Shown one piece after another: positions 25,681 through 34,666 of a DNA stretch of 64,000 nucleotides. Under the pieces are notes generated by a model that did not search any database, had not been told where the DNA came from, and was given only the letters and a program-made list of their open reading frames with translations. Numbering within the stretch: the stretch's first letter is position 1; every line of letters starts with the position of its first letter. Source of the stretch: Streptomyces sp. HUAS ZL42 (lineage in GTDB: Bacteria; Actinomycetota; Actinomycetes; Streptomycetales; Streptomycetaceae); NCBI RefSeq assembly GCF_040782645.1, contig NZ_CP160403.1, positions 6,173,001 through 6,237,000 of the forward strand, written 5' to 3'. Made by a program: the position numbers and the translations under genes.

Positions 25681-26892
25681 TCAGCGCGAGGTGTCGAAGA
25701 CCTCGTCGCGGGTCGTCGCGAGCGCGCTCTCCAACGCGCCGCGCAGGACGGGGTGTTGGCGTACGTCGCCGACGACGAGCCGGGGCCTGGCGGCGGCCAG
25801 CTCCTCCAGCTCCGCCTGGACGAGGGCGCGCAGCACCTCGCCTCCGGAGGTCAGCGAGCAGCCGCTGAGGACGACGAGTTCCGGGTCGAGCACGGAGACG
25901 AGCGAGGCGAGACCGGTGGCGAGCCGCGTGGCGTACGCCCGCAGGAGCTCCCGGTGCGGTCCGCCGCCGTGATCCGCGGCCGTCGCCACGAGCGCGGCGG
26001 CGACCTCGGCGTACGGCCCCGACGGGATCTCCTCGATGCCGAGTTCACGGGCCAGTCGGGGGACCGCCTGCGAACCGGCCAGCTCCTGGTAGCCGCCGCT
26101 GTTGGCCTTGGTGACCTGGCGGACCAGGGGTGCGCCGGGCACCGGCAGGAAACCGACCTCGCCGGCGCCGCCGGTCCAGCCGCGGTGCAGCCGCCCGCCG
26201 AGGACGAGGGCGGCGCCGAGGCCGCCCTCGTTCCAGAGGAGGACGAAGTCGTCGTGCCCGCGGGCCGCCCCCAGCCGCTGTTCCGCGACGGCGACGAGGT
26301 TGACGTCGTTCTCGTACTCGACCGGCATCGGCAGGGCCGCCGCGAGTTCGTCGAGGAGGGTGGGGGAGTGCCAGCCGGGCAGGTGGGAGGCGTAGCGCAG
26401 CCGGCCGGTGTTGGGGTCGAAGGCGCCGGGGGTGCCGATGACGAGCCGGTGGACGTCGTCCCGGGCCAGTCCCGCCGCCTTCACGGCTCCGTCGAGGGCG
26501 TCGGTGACCTGCCGTACGACCGACTTCGCCGACGGCCTGCCGGGGGTGGGCAGCTCGTACTCGCCCACCGTGCGGCCGGTGATGTCGGCGACGGCGGCGA
26601 GGACGCGTTCGGGGGTGACGTCGAGGCCGGCGGCGTGGGCGGCGGCCGGATTGACCTCGTACAGCTGGGCGTTGGGGCCCGGTCGGCCCTCGCTGGTGCC
26701 CGTCGCGAGTACGAGTCCCGCCGCCTCCAGGCGGGCGAGGAGCTGTGAGGCGGTCGGCTTGGACAGGCCGGTGAGCTTGCCGATCCGCGTGCGGGACAGC
26801 GGCCCGTGCTCCAGCAGGAGGTCGAGCGCGGCGCGGTCGTTCATGGCGCGCAGGACGCGCGGGGTGCCCGGCGTACCGGCGGTTCCTGCCAT
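25681..26892 (-). CDS. csnR: CsnR, ROK-family repressor of chitosan use, 403 aa
   Basis: The N-terminal winged helix-turn-helix (about 20-75: ALDLLLEHGPLSRTRIGKLTGLSKPTASQLLARLE) is fused to a ROK domain with an ATP-binding-like fold (DVTPERVLAAVADITGR, GTPGAFDPNTG, ENDVNLVAVAE, WNEGGLGAALVLGGRL). In S. coelicolor/S. lividans CsnR represses the chitosanase gene csnA and its own operon until chitosan oligosaccharides are present. It heads the csn operon, 79 bp before csnE. A 13-bp palindrome 85 bp upstream is the likely autoregulatory operator. Confidence 0.9.
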   Translation of the reverse strand: MAGTAGTPGTPRVLRAMNDRAALDLLLEHGPLSRTRIGKLTGLSKPTASQLLARLEAAGLVLATGTSEGRPGPNAQLYEVNPAAAHAAGLDVTPERVLAAVADITGRTVGEYELPTPGRPSAKSVVRQVTDALDGAVKAAGLARDDVHRLVIGTPGAFDPNTGRLRYASHLPGWHSPTLLDELAAALPMPVEYENDVNLVAVAEQRLGAARGHDDFVLLWNEGGLGAALVLGGRLHRGWTGGAGEVGFLPVPGAPLVRQVTKANSGGYQELAGSQAVPRLARELGIEEIPSGPYAEVAAALVATAADHGGGPHRELLRAYATRLATGLASLVSVLDPELVVLSGCSLTSGGEVLRALVQAELEELAAARPRLVVGDVRQHPVLRGALESALATTRDEVFDTSR

Positions 26893-26976
26893 GGGGTCGA
26901 CACCTGCCTTTCAACTGCCCAGCTTCTCAGCGATCAGGGGGATGAGTCCATCCTTGATCACCCGTCGATCACTGTT

Positions 26977-26989
26977 AGGAAAGTTTCCT
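26977..26989. promoter_or_regulatory. Predicted CsnR operator
   Basis: AGGAAA-G-TTTCCT is a perfect inverted repeat around one central base, 85 bp upstream of the csnR start. It agrees with the AGGAAA-type palindrome I recall for CsnR targets. Binding is inferred. Confidence 0.7.
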
Positions 26990-27020
26990 TCCAGTGGCAG
27001 GAAGGTAAGCCCGTCGGGAA

Positions 27021-27045
27021 GGGGGCGTCAATAGAGAACGCCCCC
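27021..27045. terminator. Hairpin terminator between mscS-type gene and csnR
   Basis: GGGGGCGT (27021-27028) pairs perfectly with ACGCCCCC (27038-27045) across a 9-base loop. It lies about 70 bp after the stop of the MscS-type gene, which is transcribed leftward, and so would insulate the csn operon. It has no marked T run, common in Streptomyces. Confidence 0.6.
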
Positions 27046-27112
27046 GAGGCAACAGAGTCGTTACCTGCGGGGGCGGTGGGAGGCGGAGTGCGTGCGGACC
27101 GGCGTTGCCGCC

Positions 27113-28210
27113 CTACTTCGGCTGAGGCGCCGGCCGCGGCGCCGCGATCGGTGAAGCCGCCGCGACCTGAGGGGAGTCCGCGTTGGAGAACACCGACGGG
27201 GCCGCGACCAGCGCCGTCGGGTCCGGGGTCTCCTCGTCCGCCGGGGCCGTGGCACCGCCCACGATGCGGATGTCCGCCGCGTCGAACGCCCGCTTGATGC
27301 GCCAGCGCAGTTCGCGCTCGACGGTGAGTGCCTTGCCGGGCATCGTCTTGCCCGAGACGCGCACGACCATCGAGTCGAGGAGGACGGAGTCGAGGCCCAG
27401 CACCTGGATGGGCCCCCACAGCAGCTCGTTCCAGGGCTCCTCCGCGCTCACCTTCTCCGCGACCTCGTCGAGTGTGGCCTTGACCCGGTCCAGGTCCTCG
27501 GACGCCTTGACGGTCACGTCGACGCCGGCCGTCGCCCAGCCCTGCGAGAGGTTGCCGATCCGCTTGATCTCGCCGTTGCGGACGTACCAGATCTCGCCGT
27601 TGTCGCCGCGCAGCTTGGTCACGCGCAGCCCGACCTCGATGACCTCGCCGGAGGCCACACCCGCGTCGATCTGGTCCCCGACGCCGTACTGGTCCTCGAG
27701 GATCATGAAGACGCCGGAGAGGAAGTCCGTGACGAGGTTGCGGGCGCCGAAACCGATCGCCACACCGGCGACACCGGCGGACGCCAGCAGCGGGGCCAGG
27801 TTGATCTCGAACGTGGCCAGGATCATCAGGGCCGCCGTGCCCAGGATCAGGAAGCTCGCCACCGAGCGCAGCACGGACCCGATCGCCTGCGAGCGCTGGC
27901 GGCGGCGCTCGGCGTTGACCAGCAGCCCGCTCAGGGCCGTGCCGTCGACCGACTCCACGGTCCGGGTCATACGGTCGATCAGCTTGGTGATCGCCCGCAG
28001 TACCACCGTTCTCAGCACCGCCGCGATCACCAGGATCAGCAGGACTCTGAGCCCGATCGCGAGCCACGTCGACCAGTTCTGCTCGACCCAGCTGGCTGCG
28101 TTCGTCGCGCTCTCCTGGGCGTCCTGGAGGGACGGGACGGACACGGTCGGCGACTCCGAGGGAGACGGCGACGGCGAACCGGCGGCCAGTAGGACGGCGG
28201 ACAAGGACAC
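27113..28210 (-). CDS. MscS-family mechanosensitive ion channel, 365 aa
   Basis: Small-conductance mechanosensitive channel, which releases solutes on hypo-osmotic shock. Membrane segments lie at about 50-70 and 112-150, followed by the pore helix region AGVAGVAIGFGARNLVTDFLSG and the beta domain start GVFMILEDQYGVGDQI. The C-terminal tail is proline/alanine-rich and probably disordered. I place the start at GTG 28210 because a perfect GGAGGT lies seven bases upstream; the longer frame from 28243 has no such site. Confidence 0.88.
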   Translation of the reverse strand: MSLSAVLLAAGSPSPSPSESPTVSVPSLQDAQESATNAASWVEQNWSTWLAIGLRVLLILVIAAVLRTVVLRAITKLIDRMTRTVESVDGTALSGLLVNAERRRQRSQAIGSVLRSVASFLILGTAALMILATFEINLAPLLASAGVAGVAIGFGARNLVTDFLSGVFMILEDQYGVGDQIDAGVASGEVIEVGLRVTKLRGDNGEIWYVRNGEIKRIGNLSQGWATAGVDVTVKASEDLDRVKATLDEVAEKVSAEEPWNELLWGPIQVLGLDSVLLDSMVVRVSGKTMPGKALTVERELRWRIKRAFDAADIRIVGGATAPADEETPDPTALVAAPSVFSNADSPQVAAASPIAAPRPAPQPK

Positions 28211-28548
28211 GGCAGGTACCTCCAGTGCGGCGGTCTGCCCCACCGGCAGGTGGTCACGGAGGGTCCGCGGCCGATCAAGGTCACGGAACGGTCACCGGAA
28301 AGGCAGGCTCACCACACTATCGGGGCATTGTGTGTGGATCGTTGCGTTGTCCGGGGGAGAGACCGCGCTCACTTGGGGATGAACTGGAGGGATGAACCGT
28401 TCACGACCCGGGGGATGAATCAGATGTGGTCGAAAACACTCCCAGCCCGTTACCGGGAGATGGTGGCGCGTTCACCAGGCAAGAGGGGAGACTGACTGCA
28501 GATCGTCCCGGCGCGAGCCACGCGCCGCCGACGCCCAAGGAGGCATCC
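28211..28548. other. Divergent intergenic region, no gene seen
   Basis: These 338 bases separate the leftward MscS-type gene from the rightward HNH gene and must hold both promoters. An open frame runs into the HNH gene from about 28426 but lacks a good ribosome-binding site. A repeated ATGAACYGGAGGGATGAACC-like stretch near 28378-28395 is visible but unexplained. Confidence 0.4.
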
Positions 28549-29085
28549 GTGCCGCATGTCCTGGTCCTCAACGCGTCGTACGAGCCGCTCGGCGTCGTAC
28601 CGCTCCGCCGCGCGCTCGTCCTCGTCCTCGAGAACAAGGCCGTCTGCCTCGAGGAGTCCGGCGCCTTTATGCACAGCGCAACCGTCACAGTCCCCGCACC
28701 CAGCGTGGTCCGGCTCAAGCGATTCGTCCGGGTTCCCTATCGGGGGCCCGTCCCTCTGACCCGTAGGGCGCTGTTCGCCCGCGACGGGGGCCGGTGCATG
28801 TACTGCGGTGGCGTCGCAACCAGCGTCGACCACGTCATCCCGCGCAGTCGCGGGGGCAAGCACGTCTGGGACAACGTGGTGGCGTCCTGCCGCCGCTGCA
28901 ACCACGTGAAGGCCGACCGTCACCTCGTCGAGATCGGCTGGCGGCTGCGCCACAAACCAGCTCCGCCCACCGGCCTCGCCTGGCGCATCATCGGGACCGG
29001 CCATAGGGACCCGCGCTGGCTGCCCTACTTGCAGCCGTACGGCGCGGACGACGCCTTGGCCCGGATCGACGGCATCTCCGCCTGA
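28549..29085 (+). CDS. HNH endonuclease family protein, 178 aa
   Basis: The GTG at 28549 follows AAGGAGG with ideal spacing. The C-terminal half is an HNH nuclease fold with zinc ligands C83/C86 (CMYCGG) and C114/C117 (CRRC), the DH pair D94-H95 in DHVIPRSRGGK, N109 and H119. The N-terminal half (VLVLNASYEPLGVVPLRRAL) is conserved in a widespread actinobacterial HNH group of unknown role. It stands alone, so no restriction or toxin partner is suggested. Confidence 0.85.
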   Translation: MPHVLVLNASYEPLGVVPLRRALVLVLENKAVCLEESGAFMHSATVTVPAPSVVRLKRFVRVPYRGPVPLTRRALFARDGGRCMYCGGVATSVDHVIPRSRGGKHVWDNVVASCRRCNHVKADRHLVEIGWRLRHKPAPPTGLAWRIIGTGHRDPRWLPYLQPYGADDALARIDGISA

Positions 29086-29178
29086 CGATCCGGGCCTTCG
29101 CATTGCCGTGAACACGGACGGCTGCGAACCGACCCCGGGGGTCCCCCGTGCCCCCGGGACCGGTCGGTCGTGCGGCGC

Positions 29179-30546
29179 TCACACGTAGCGCAGTTCCGCC
29201 GGGTGCACCGAGCGGCGCAGCAGCGGCAGCGCGGTGGCCGCCGCCAGCAGACAGCACGCGTACACCGCTACCGGCACCAGCAGCGCCACATACGGCACGG
29301 CAGGGACGGTGTGCTCCGTGGTGAGCGAGGCGTACCAGACGCCGATCGCCATTCCGTCCACGCCCGCCACCGCCACCGCGGGCGCCAGCGGCAGCGCGGT
29401 CTCGAGCAGCAGCGCCCGGACCAGCACCCCGCGCGGCACGCCGGCGGCGGTCTGCGCGGCCAGGCCGCGGCGCCGGGTGGCCAGGGACTCGGCGGTGCCG
29501 ACGGCGAGACCGCACAGGACGAGCGCGAGAGCGACGAGGATCGCGGCGGCCGTCAGATCGATGCCCGTCGTATAGAAAGCCATGTCCATGCCGAGCGAGC
29601 CGTCGCCGCGCATGGCGCGCAGATCGGCGAGCAGCACCTGCCGTACGCCGACGAAGCCCGTGCCCACGAGCGTCACCAGCAGTACGGCAGCGTGCGTACG
29701 GGCCGTCGCCCACGGGTCGTCGCGCAGCCGTTCCGCCGCGATGAGCGGCGCCGGGCGGCGCGCGCGGACGGCGAGCACGCGGCCGAGCAGCCCGGACGAC
29801 CAGCCCGTCAGCCACACCGCCACGACGCCGACCAGCAGGATCAGGGCGAAGACCATCAGCTGGGGCAGGGAGGAGGTGAGGGCGTCACCGTTGTCCGGGG
29901 TCAGGACGGTCAGCAGCACCAGCATCGTGCACAGCCCGGTCACCGCCAGGAACGCCCGCCCGGGAGGCCGCGTGGGCCGCACCCGGCGTACCCGGCCGAG
30001 GGGCGAGGCCACCACCCGGCGCAGCGCCAGCGCACTCGCCGCCGCGCCCAGCACGGGCACACCCAGGGCGACCAGGACGATCCCGGCCCAGGCGAGCACG
30101 GTCGGGTGGGACCACAGGGAGAGCAGGACCGGTGTCGCGACCGCGGTGGCGACCGCCGAGCCCAGCAGGCAGGCAAGGCCCGTCTCCAGCGCGGCGATCC
30201 GGCGTACCTGCCAGGGCGTGGCTCCGGCCAGCCGCAGCCCGGCCAGCCGCCGGTCGCGGTGGACGGCGCCGATCCGCGCGGTCTGACCGAGGAAGCCGAG
30301 CACCGGGATCAGGAGCAGCAGCAGGGTGAAGACCACGCCGGTGCGTTCGCCGGGCTGGTTCAGCAGGCCGTGCGCCAGCCCCGTGTCGTAGCTGCCGCGC
30401 AGCGCGGCCAGGACGACGGCCGCCAGCGCGAATCCGGTCGCGAGCGCCGCCCCGAGCGCGGTGAGCCCGGCCCGCCACCACTCACGCCGGTCGGAGCCCC
30501 GGGTGAGCTGCCAGGCGATCCGGAGGTCGGAATCCACCGTCCTCAC
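29179..30546 (-). CDS. FtsX-like ABC transporter permease, 455 aa
   Basis: About eight to ten hydrophobic segments in two halves, with the loop RLAGATPWQVRRIAALETGL typical of FtsX-like permeases. It has only small extracytoplasmic parts, unlike the large permeases at 871-6979. The GTG start overlaps the ATPase stop by four bases, so it is the last gene of a padR-ATPase-permease operon. Systems of this layout often export lipophilic drugs or peptides; the substrate is unknown. Confidence 0.82.
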   Translation of the reverse strand: MRTVDSDLRIAWQLTRGSDRREWWRAGLTALGAALATGFALAAVVLAALRGSYDTGLAHGLLNQPGERTGVVFTLLLLLIPVLGFLGQTARIGAVHRDRRLAGLRLAGATPWQVRRIAALETGLACLLGSAVATAVATPVLLSLWSHPTVLAWAGIVLVALGVPVLGAAASALALRRVVASPLGRVRRVRPTRPPGRAFLAVTGLCTMLVLLTVLTPDNGDALTSSLPQLMVFALILLVGVVAVWLTGWSSGLLGRVLAVRARRPAPLIAAERLRDDPWATARTHAAVLLVTLVGTGFVGVRQVLLADLRAMRGDGSLGMDMAFYTTGIDLTAAAILVALALVLCGLAVGTAESLATRRRGLAAQTAAGVPRGVLVRALLLETALPLAPAVAVAGVDGMAIGVWYASLTTEHTVPAVPYVALLVPVAVYACCLLAAATALPLLRRSVHPAELRYV

Positions 30547-31241
30547 GCCGTCACCCCCGCCGACGCCACGACCCCGTCGCTCAGCCGCACCTCGCGGTCC
30601 GCGTACGCGGCCACCTGGGCGTCGTGCGTGATCAGCAGCACGGACGTGCCGGATTCGCGGGCCGTGTGCACCAGGGCCGTCATCACCTGCTCGGTCGCCA
30701 GCGAGTCCAGCGCCCCCGTCGGCTCGTCCGCGAAGACGATCTGCGGACCGGTGACCAGGGCCCGGGCCAGTGCCACCCGCTGCGCCTGGCCGCCGCTCAT
30801 CTCACCCGGCCGCAGCTCGCCCTGACCGCGCACCCCGAACCGCTCCAGCCACCCCCCGGCCCGCTCCCGGGCGTCCGTGCGCGGGGCTCCGGCCAGCATC
30901 AGCGGCAGCGCCACGTTGTCCAGGGCCGTCAGCTCGGGTATCAGCTGCCCGAACTGGAACACCACCCCGAACTCCGTGCGGCGCAGCTCGCTCAGCCGCT
31001 TCTCGGGCAGCTCGTCGAGCCGCTCCCCGGCGTACGTCACCGTGCCCTCGTCCGGCCGGACGATCCCGGCCAGACAGTGCAGCAGCGTGGACTTGCCGCT
31101 GCCGCTGGTCCCGGTGACGGCGAGGATCTCGCCGGCGCCCAGCTCGACCGAGGCGCCGCGCAGGGCCGGTGTCCTGCCGTGGGCCTTGGCGAGGTCACGG
31201 GCCGCGAGGCGCGGGACCGTCGTACCCCCGTGGTTGCTCAT
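30543..31241 (-). CDS. ABC transporter ATP-binding protein (LolD/MacB type), 232 aa
   Basis: Complete ATPase with Walker A GTSGSGKST (about 42-50), Q-loop VFQFGQLIPELTALDN, signature MSGGQAQRVALARAL, Walker B IVFADEPTGALDS and switch His in LITHD. The ATG overlaps the padR stop by four bases and follows GGAGGT. It partners the FtsX-like permease encoded next. Confidence 0.92.
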   Translation of the reverse strand: MSNHGGTTVPRLAARDLAKAHGRTPALRGASVELGAGEILAVTGTSGSGKSTLLHCLAGIVRPDEGTVTYAGERLDELPEKRLSELRRTEFGVVFQFGQLIPELTALDNVALPLMLAGAPRTDARERAGGWLERFGVRGQGELRPGEMSGGQAQRVALARALVTGPQIVFADEPTGALDSLATEQVMTALVHTARESGTSVLLITHDAQVAAYADREVRLSDGVVASAGVTA

Positions 31242-31771
31242 GCTGCGTCGACCTCCGCGGTCAGAGTGATCAGCCGGGCCGCCGTGGTCGTCATCCAGCG
31301 GAGGTCGGCGTCGAGATGGTTGAGGGCGTAGTCCGCCGAGAGCACGGTCGCGAGATCGCCGCCCGGGGCCGTCTTGACGGCCGTGAGCTCCCGCATCCGC
31401 GCCATGTGGGCGTCGCGCTGCGCCCGCAGGTAGGCGGCCGGGTCGCCGCCGGACAGGATCGACACGACGACCTTGGCGAAGATCTCGTTTGTCACGAACG
31501 GTGCCGGTGGTGCCACCGTTTTCGACCACTGGGCCAGCTCGCGCGATCCGTCCGTGGTCGACCGGTACACGGTCCGCTCCGGGCCGCCGTCCGAGTCGGT
31601 GCCCTCGACCTCCGCCAGGCCGTCGCGGACCAGACGCTGCAGGGTCGTGTACACCTGCCCGTAGGCCAGCGGACGGGCCTGCGGGAACCGTTCGTCATGG
31701 CGTCGCTTGAGGTCGTAGCCATGGCTCGGCCCCGCCGCGAGCAGGCCCAGCAGGATGTGACGGGTGCTCAT
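31238..31771 (-). CDS. PadR-family transcriptional regulator, 177 aa
   Basis: The N-terminal winged helix (STRHILLGLLAAGPSHGYDLKRRHDERFP, then YTTLQRLVRDGLAEVEG) is the PadR signature, and the C-terminal helical dimerisation part is of the Vir/PadR_4 type. It is first in the operon with an ABC exporter; PadR repressors often control such exporters in response to their drugs. A perfect inverted repeat lies 10-25 bases upstream of the start codon, well placed for autorepression. Confidence 0.9.
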   Translation of the reverse strand: MSTRHILLGLLAAGPSHGYDLKRRHDERFPQARPLAYGQVYTTLQRLVRDGLAEVEGTDSDGGPERTVYRSTTDGSRELAQWSKTVAPPAPFVTNEIFAKVVVSILSGGDPAAYLRAQRDAHMARMRELTAVKTAPGGDLATVLSADYALNHLDADLRWMTTTAARLITLTAEVDAA

Positions 31772-31781
31772 GGAGCTCAGT

Positions 31782-31796
31782 ATGTACTGGCTACAT
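31782..31796. promoter_or_regulatory. Predicted PadR operator
   Basis: ATGTA-CTGGC-TACAT is a perfect 5-bp inverted repeat with the ATGT/ACAT ends typical of PadR sites. It lies 10 bases upstream of the padR ATG and overlaps an AGTACAT direct repeat. Confidence 0.65.
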
Positions 31797-31949
31797 GTAC
31801 TGAGTGAATAGTGATCGGGAAATTCGCAGGGCGTGGAGGATGGAATGTGACGAGATGCGCGTTGTTCGCTGTACGACGTCTGGCGCCGCGCCCGCTGGGT
31901 AGGGCTGCGGTAACCCGTTGAACGCCGCACTCGACAAGGAGGCCAACAC

Positions 31950-32162
31950 GTGGCCGCACCGGCACACCTTCTGCTCCCGGCCCTCTCCAAACGCATGGCG
32001 GAGCCGCCCATCGAGCCCGCCGAGCCCCACCTGTGCGCCTTCAGCGCCGAGGGCGCCTGCACCGAGGCCCCGCTGACCAGCGAACCCCCGCTGCCCGACG
32101 CCGAACCCCTCACCAGCGAACCGCCGCTCGCCGCCGCGGACTCCGACTCCACGAGGCCGTAG
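31950..32162 (+). CDS. Small acidic protein upstream of malQ, 70 aa
   Basis: I do not recognise a family. The GTG follows AAGGAGG with good spacing, and the stop codon directly abuts the malQ ATG (TAG-ATG), so translation of the two is probably coupled. The protein is acidic and Pro/Glu-rich, with two LTSEPPL repeats in its second half and two cysteines. No membrane segment. It may be a small partner or only a leader for malQ. Confidence 0.7.
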   Translation: MAAPAHLLLPALSKRMAEPPIEPAEPHLCAFSAEGACTEAPLTSEPPLPDAEPLTSEPPLAAADSDSTRP

Positions 32163-34244
32163 ATGACCGCACCACGGCCGGCCGCACCACCCGGCGAGGA
32201 CCTGTCCCGGCTCGCCGAGCTGCACGGCGTCGCCACCTCCTACAGTCCCTCCCCGGACCGTACGGTCGCCGCCTCGGCCGCCGCCGTCACCCGCGTCCTG
32301 ACCGCCCTCGGCGTCGACGCGGGCACCCCGGAGGCCACCCGCGCCGCGCTCGCCGCCCGGGAGCGGGAACTGCGGGAGCGGCTGCTGCCGCCCACAGTGG
32401 TGTGCTGGAGCGGCGGCGAGCCGGAGGCGACGGCCGCACTGCCGGACGGCACCCGCCTGCGCATCGAGACCGAGCAGGGCGAGACCCGCGCCACCGCCGC
32501 GCAACTCCCGCTCGGCGTCCACCGGTTGACGGCCACCGCACCCGACGGACGCACGGCCGACGCCCACCTGGTCGTCGCCCCGCCCCGGCTGCCCACGCCG
32601 ACGTCACGCTCGTACGGACTCCTCGTCCAGCTCTACTCCCTCCTCTCCCGGCGCTCCTGGGGCATGGGCGACCTGGGCGACCTCGCCGAACTCACCGCCT
32701 GGGCCGGCCGCGCCCTGGGCGCCGGGTTCATCCAGGTCAACCCCCTGCACGCGGCCGTCCCCGGCGCCCCCACCGATCCCTCGCCCTACCGCCCCTCCTC
32801 CCGCCGCTTCCCCGACCCCGTGCACCTGCGCGTCGAGGACGTCCCCGAGTACGCGTACGTCGGGGACCGCGAGGGGGTGCGCTCGCTGCTGGAGCGGGCC
32901 GCACGCCTGCGCGAGGCGGTCCTGGAGAAGGACGCGCTCATCGACCGGGACGCGGTGTGGGAGCTCAAGCGGAAGGCGCTGGAGCTCGTGCGGGAGGTAC
33001 CGCTCGGGCCCGGACGGCGCGCCGCGTACGCCGACTTCCTCGCCGAACAGGGCGAGGCCCTCGAGGACCACGCGACCTGGTGCGCGCTCGCGGAGGTGTA
33101 CGGCTCGGACTGGGGCAGGTGGCCCGCAGGCCTCCAGGACCCCCGCTCGCCGGAAACGGCGCGCGCCCGGGCGGAGCTGATCGACAGAGTCGACTTCCAC
33201 TCCCGTCTCGCGTGGCTCACAGACGCCCAGCTCACCGCCGCGCAGCGGGAGGCGCGCGAGGCCGGGATGCCCATCGGGATCGTGCACGACCTGGCGGTGG
33301 GCGTGCACCCGGGCGGCGCGGACGCGTGGGCACAGCAGGACCACTTCGCGGCGGGGATGTCGGTCGGCGCTCCCCCCGACGCCTTCAACGCACGAGGCCA
33401 GGACTGGGGCCTGCCGCCGTGGAGACCGGACAGACTGGCGGAGTCGGGCTACGCGCCGTACCGACGGCTCCTGCGGGCCTTGTTCCGCTACGCCGGCGCC
33501 CTGCGCATCGATCACGTCATGGGCCTGTTCCGCCTGTGGTGGGTCCCGCAGGGCGAGGCACCGACCGAGGGCACGTACGTCCGCTACGACGCCGAGGCCA
33601 TGCTCGCGATCCTGGTCCTGGAGGCCTCGCGGGCCGGATCCGTGGTGATCGGCGAGGATCTGGGCACCGTGGAGCCGGGCGTCCGCGAGACGCTGCGCGA
33701 GCGCGGGGTGCTGGGCACGTCGGTGCTGTGGTTCGAACGCGACTGGGACGGCGACGGCCTGCCGCTGCCCCCCGACCGCTGGCGCGCGGACTGCCTCGCC
33801 ACCGCCACCACCCACGACCTCCCGCCCACCGCGGCCCGCCTCACCGGAGAGCACGTCGACCTCCGCGACAGCCTGGGCCTGCTGACCCGCCCCGTCGGGG
33901 AGGAACGCGCGGAGGCGGCCGCGGACACGGGGGAGTGGCTGGCACTGCTGGCCCGCCTGGGCCTGCTCGACGGCACGGGCGGAGGCCTCGGCACGTCCTC
34001 GGAGGAGGCCGAGATCCAGGCCCTCCACCGCTTCCTGCTCCGCACCCCGGCCCGCATGCTCGGCCTCTGGCTCCCGGACGGCGTCGGCGACCGCCGCCCC
34101 CAGAACCTCCCCGGCACGTGGGACCAGTATCCGAACTGGCGCCTTCCGATCGCGGACGCGCAGGGCCGTCCCGTGACGCTGGAGGAACTGGCGGCTTCGC
34201 CGAGGTTGCACGCGCTGGTGGATGTGCTGCGGCACGGGGGGTGA
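32163..34244 (+). CDS. malQ: MalQ, 4-alpha-glucanotransferase, 693 aa
   Basis: GH77 amylomaltase, which transfers malto-oligosaccharide units between glucans in the cytoplasm. Catalytic residues are visible: nucleophile Asp450 (RIDHVMGLFRLWW), acid/base Glu498 (VVIGEDLGTVEPGVRETL) and Asp552 (TTHDLPPTAARLTG). An N-terminal extra domain of about 150 residues precedes the barrel, as in the 690-720-aa bacterial enzymes. The C-terminus has NLPGTWDQYPNWRLPI, typical of the family. Confidence 0.93.
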   Translation: MTAPRPAAPPGEDLSRLAELHGVATSYSPSPDRTVAASAAAVTRVLTALGVDAGTPEATRAALAARERELRERLLPPTVVCWSGGEPEATAALPDGTRLRIETEQGETRATAAQLPLGVHRLTATAPDGRTADAHLVVAPPRLPTPTSRSYGLLVQLYSLLSRRSWGMGDLGDLAELTAWAGRALGAGFIQVNPLHAAVPGAPTDPSPYRPSSRRFPDPVHLRVEDVPEYAYVGDREGVRSLLERAARLREAVLEKDALIDRDAVWELKRKALELVREVPLGPGRRAAYADFLAEQGEALEDHATWCALAEVYGSDWGRWPAGLQDPRSPETARARAELIDRVDFHSRLAWLTDAQLTAAQREAREAGMPIGIVHDLAVGVHPGGADAWAQQDHFAAGMSVGAPPDAFNARGQDWGLPPWRPDRLAESGYAPYRRLLRALFRYAGALRIDHVMGLFRLWWVPQGEAPTEGTYVRYDAEAMLAILVLEASRAGSVVIGEDLGTVEPGVRETLRERGVLGTSVLWFERDWDGDGLPLPPDRWRADCLATATTHDLPPTAARLTGEHVDLRDSLGLLTRPVGEERAEAAADTGEWLALLARLGLLDGTGGGLGTSSEEAEIQALHRFLLRTPARMLGLWLPDGVGDRRPQNLPGTWDQYPNWRLPIADAQGRPVTLEELAASPRLHALVDVLRHGG

Positions 34245-34370
34245 GCGCCGACCGTCGTCCGCCGGGTGCGGGTGGTGGGCGGCTGGTCGCTGAGTGGGCC
34301 GCTCGCGCACGGGGCGCCTCATACCGACCCCGGACGCGCGCCCCGATCCCGCGTTCGCTACTTTTGCACC

Positions 34371-34634
34371 GTGGACAAGAAGAACGCCCTGCGCGCCGGC
34401 ACCCTTGCCGCCGGTACGACGCTGATGATGCTGCTCATGTCGTCCCCCGCGCTCGCGCTCACCCGCGACGACGGCGACGACCCCGGCAAGGGCCTGAGCG
34501 TCATCGAGACGCTGGGCCTCTACCTCGTGGCCCCGGTCGCGCTGTTCGCGGTCATCACCGGCCTGGTGATGGTCCTGGACAAGTCGCACCCCTCGCACCG
34601 GGTGACGAAGGCCAAGGCCGGCTCGAAGGCCTGA
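34371..34634 (+). CDS. Small membrane protein, 87 aa
   Basis: A short protein with an N-terminal signal-like hydrophobic segment (about 8-30) and a second membrane segment (about 46-68), then a basic tail KSHPSHRVTKAKAGSKA. No family recognised, though similar short proteins are common in actinobacteria. No ribosome-binding site precedes the GTG, but TACTTT (34359-34364) ends six bases upstream, which suggests a leaderless transcript. A strong terminator follows. Confidence 0.72.
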   Translation: MDKKNALRAGTLAAGTTLMMLLMSSPALALTRDDGDDPGKGLSVIETLGLYLVAPVALFAVITGLVMVLDKSHPSHRVTKAKAGSKA

Positions 34635-34666
34635 CGGGGCGTTCCGCCCCGAGCACCGCACGCTTC

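Noticed and set aside
28426..28548. Extended N-terminus of the HNH protein
   Set aside because: The strong AAGGAGG site favours GTG 28549, and the extension is not domain-like.
28549..29085. Phage defence or homing nuclease
   Set aside because: This HNH group is a common single-copy chromosomal gene in actinobacteria and has no defence or mobile neighbours.
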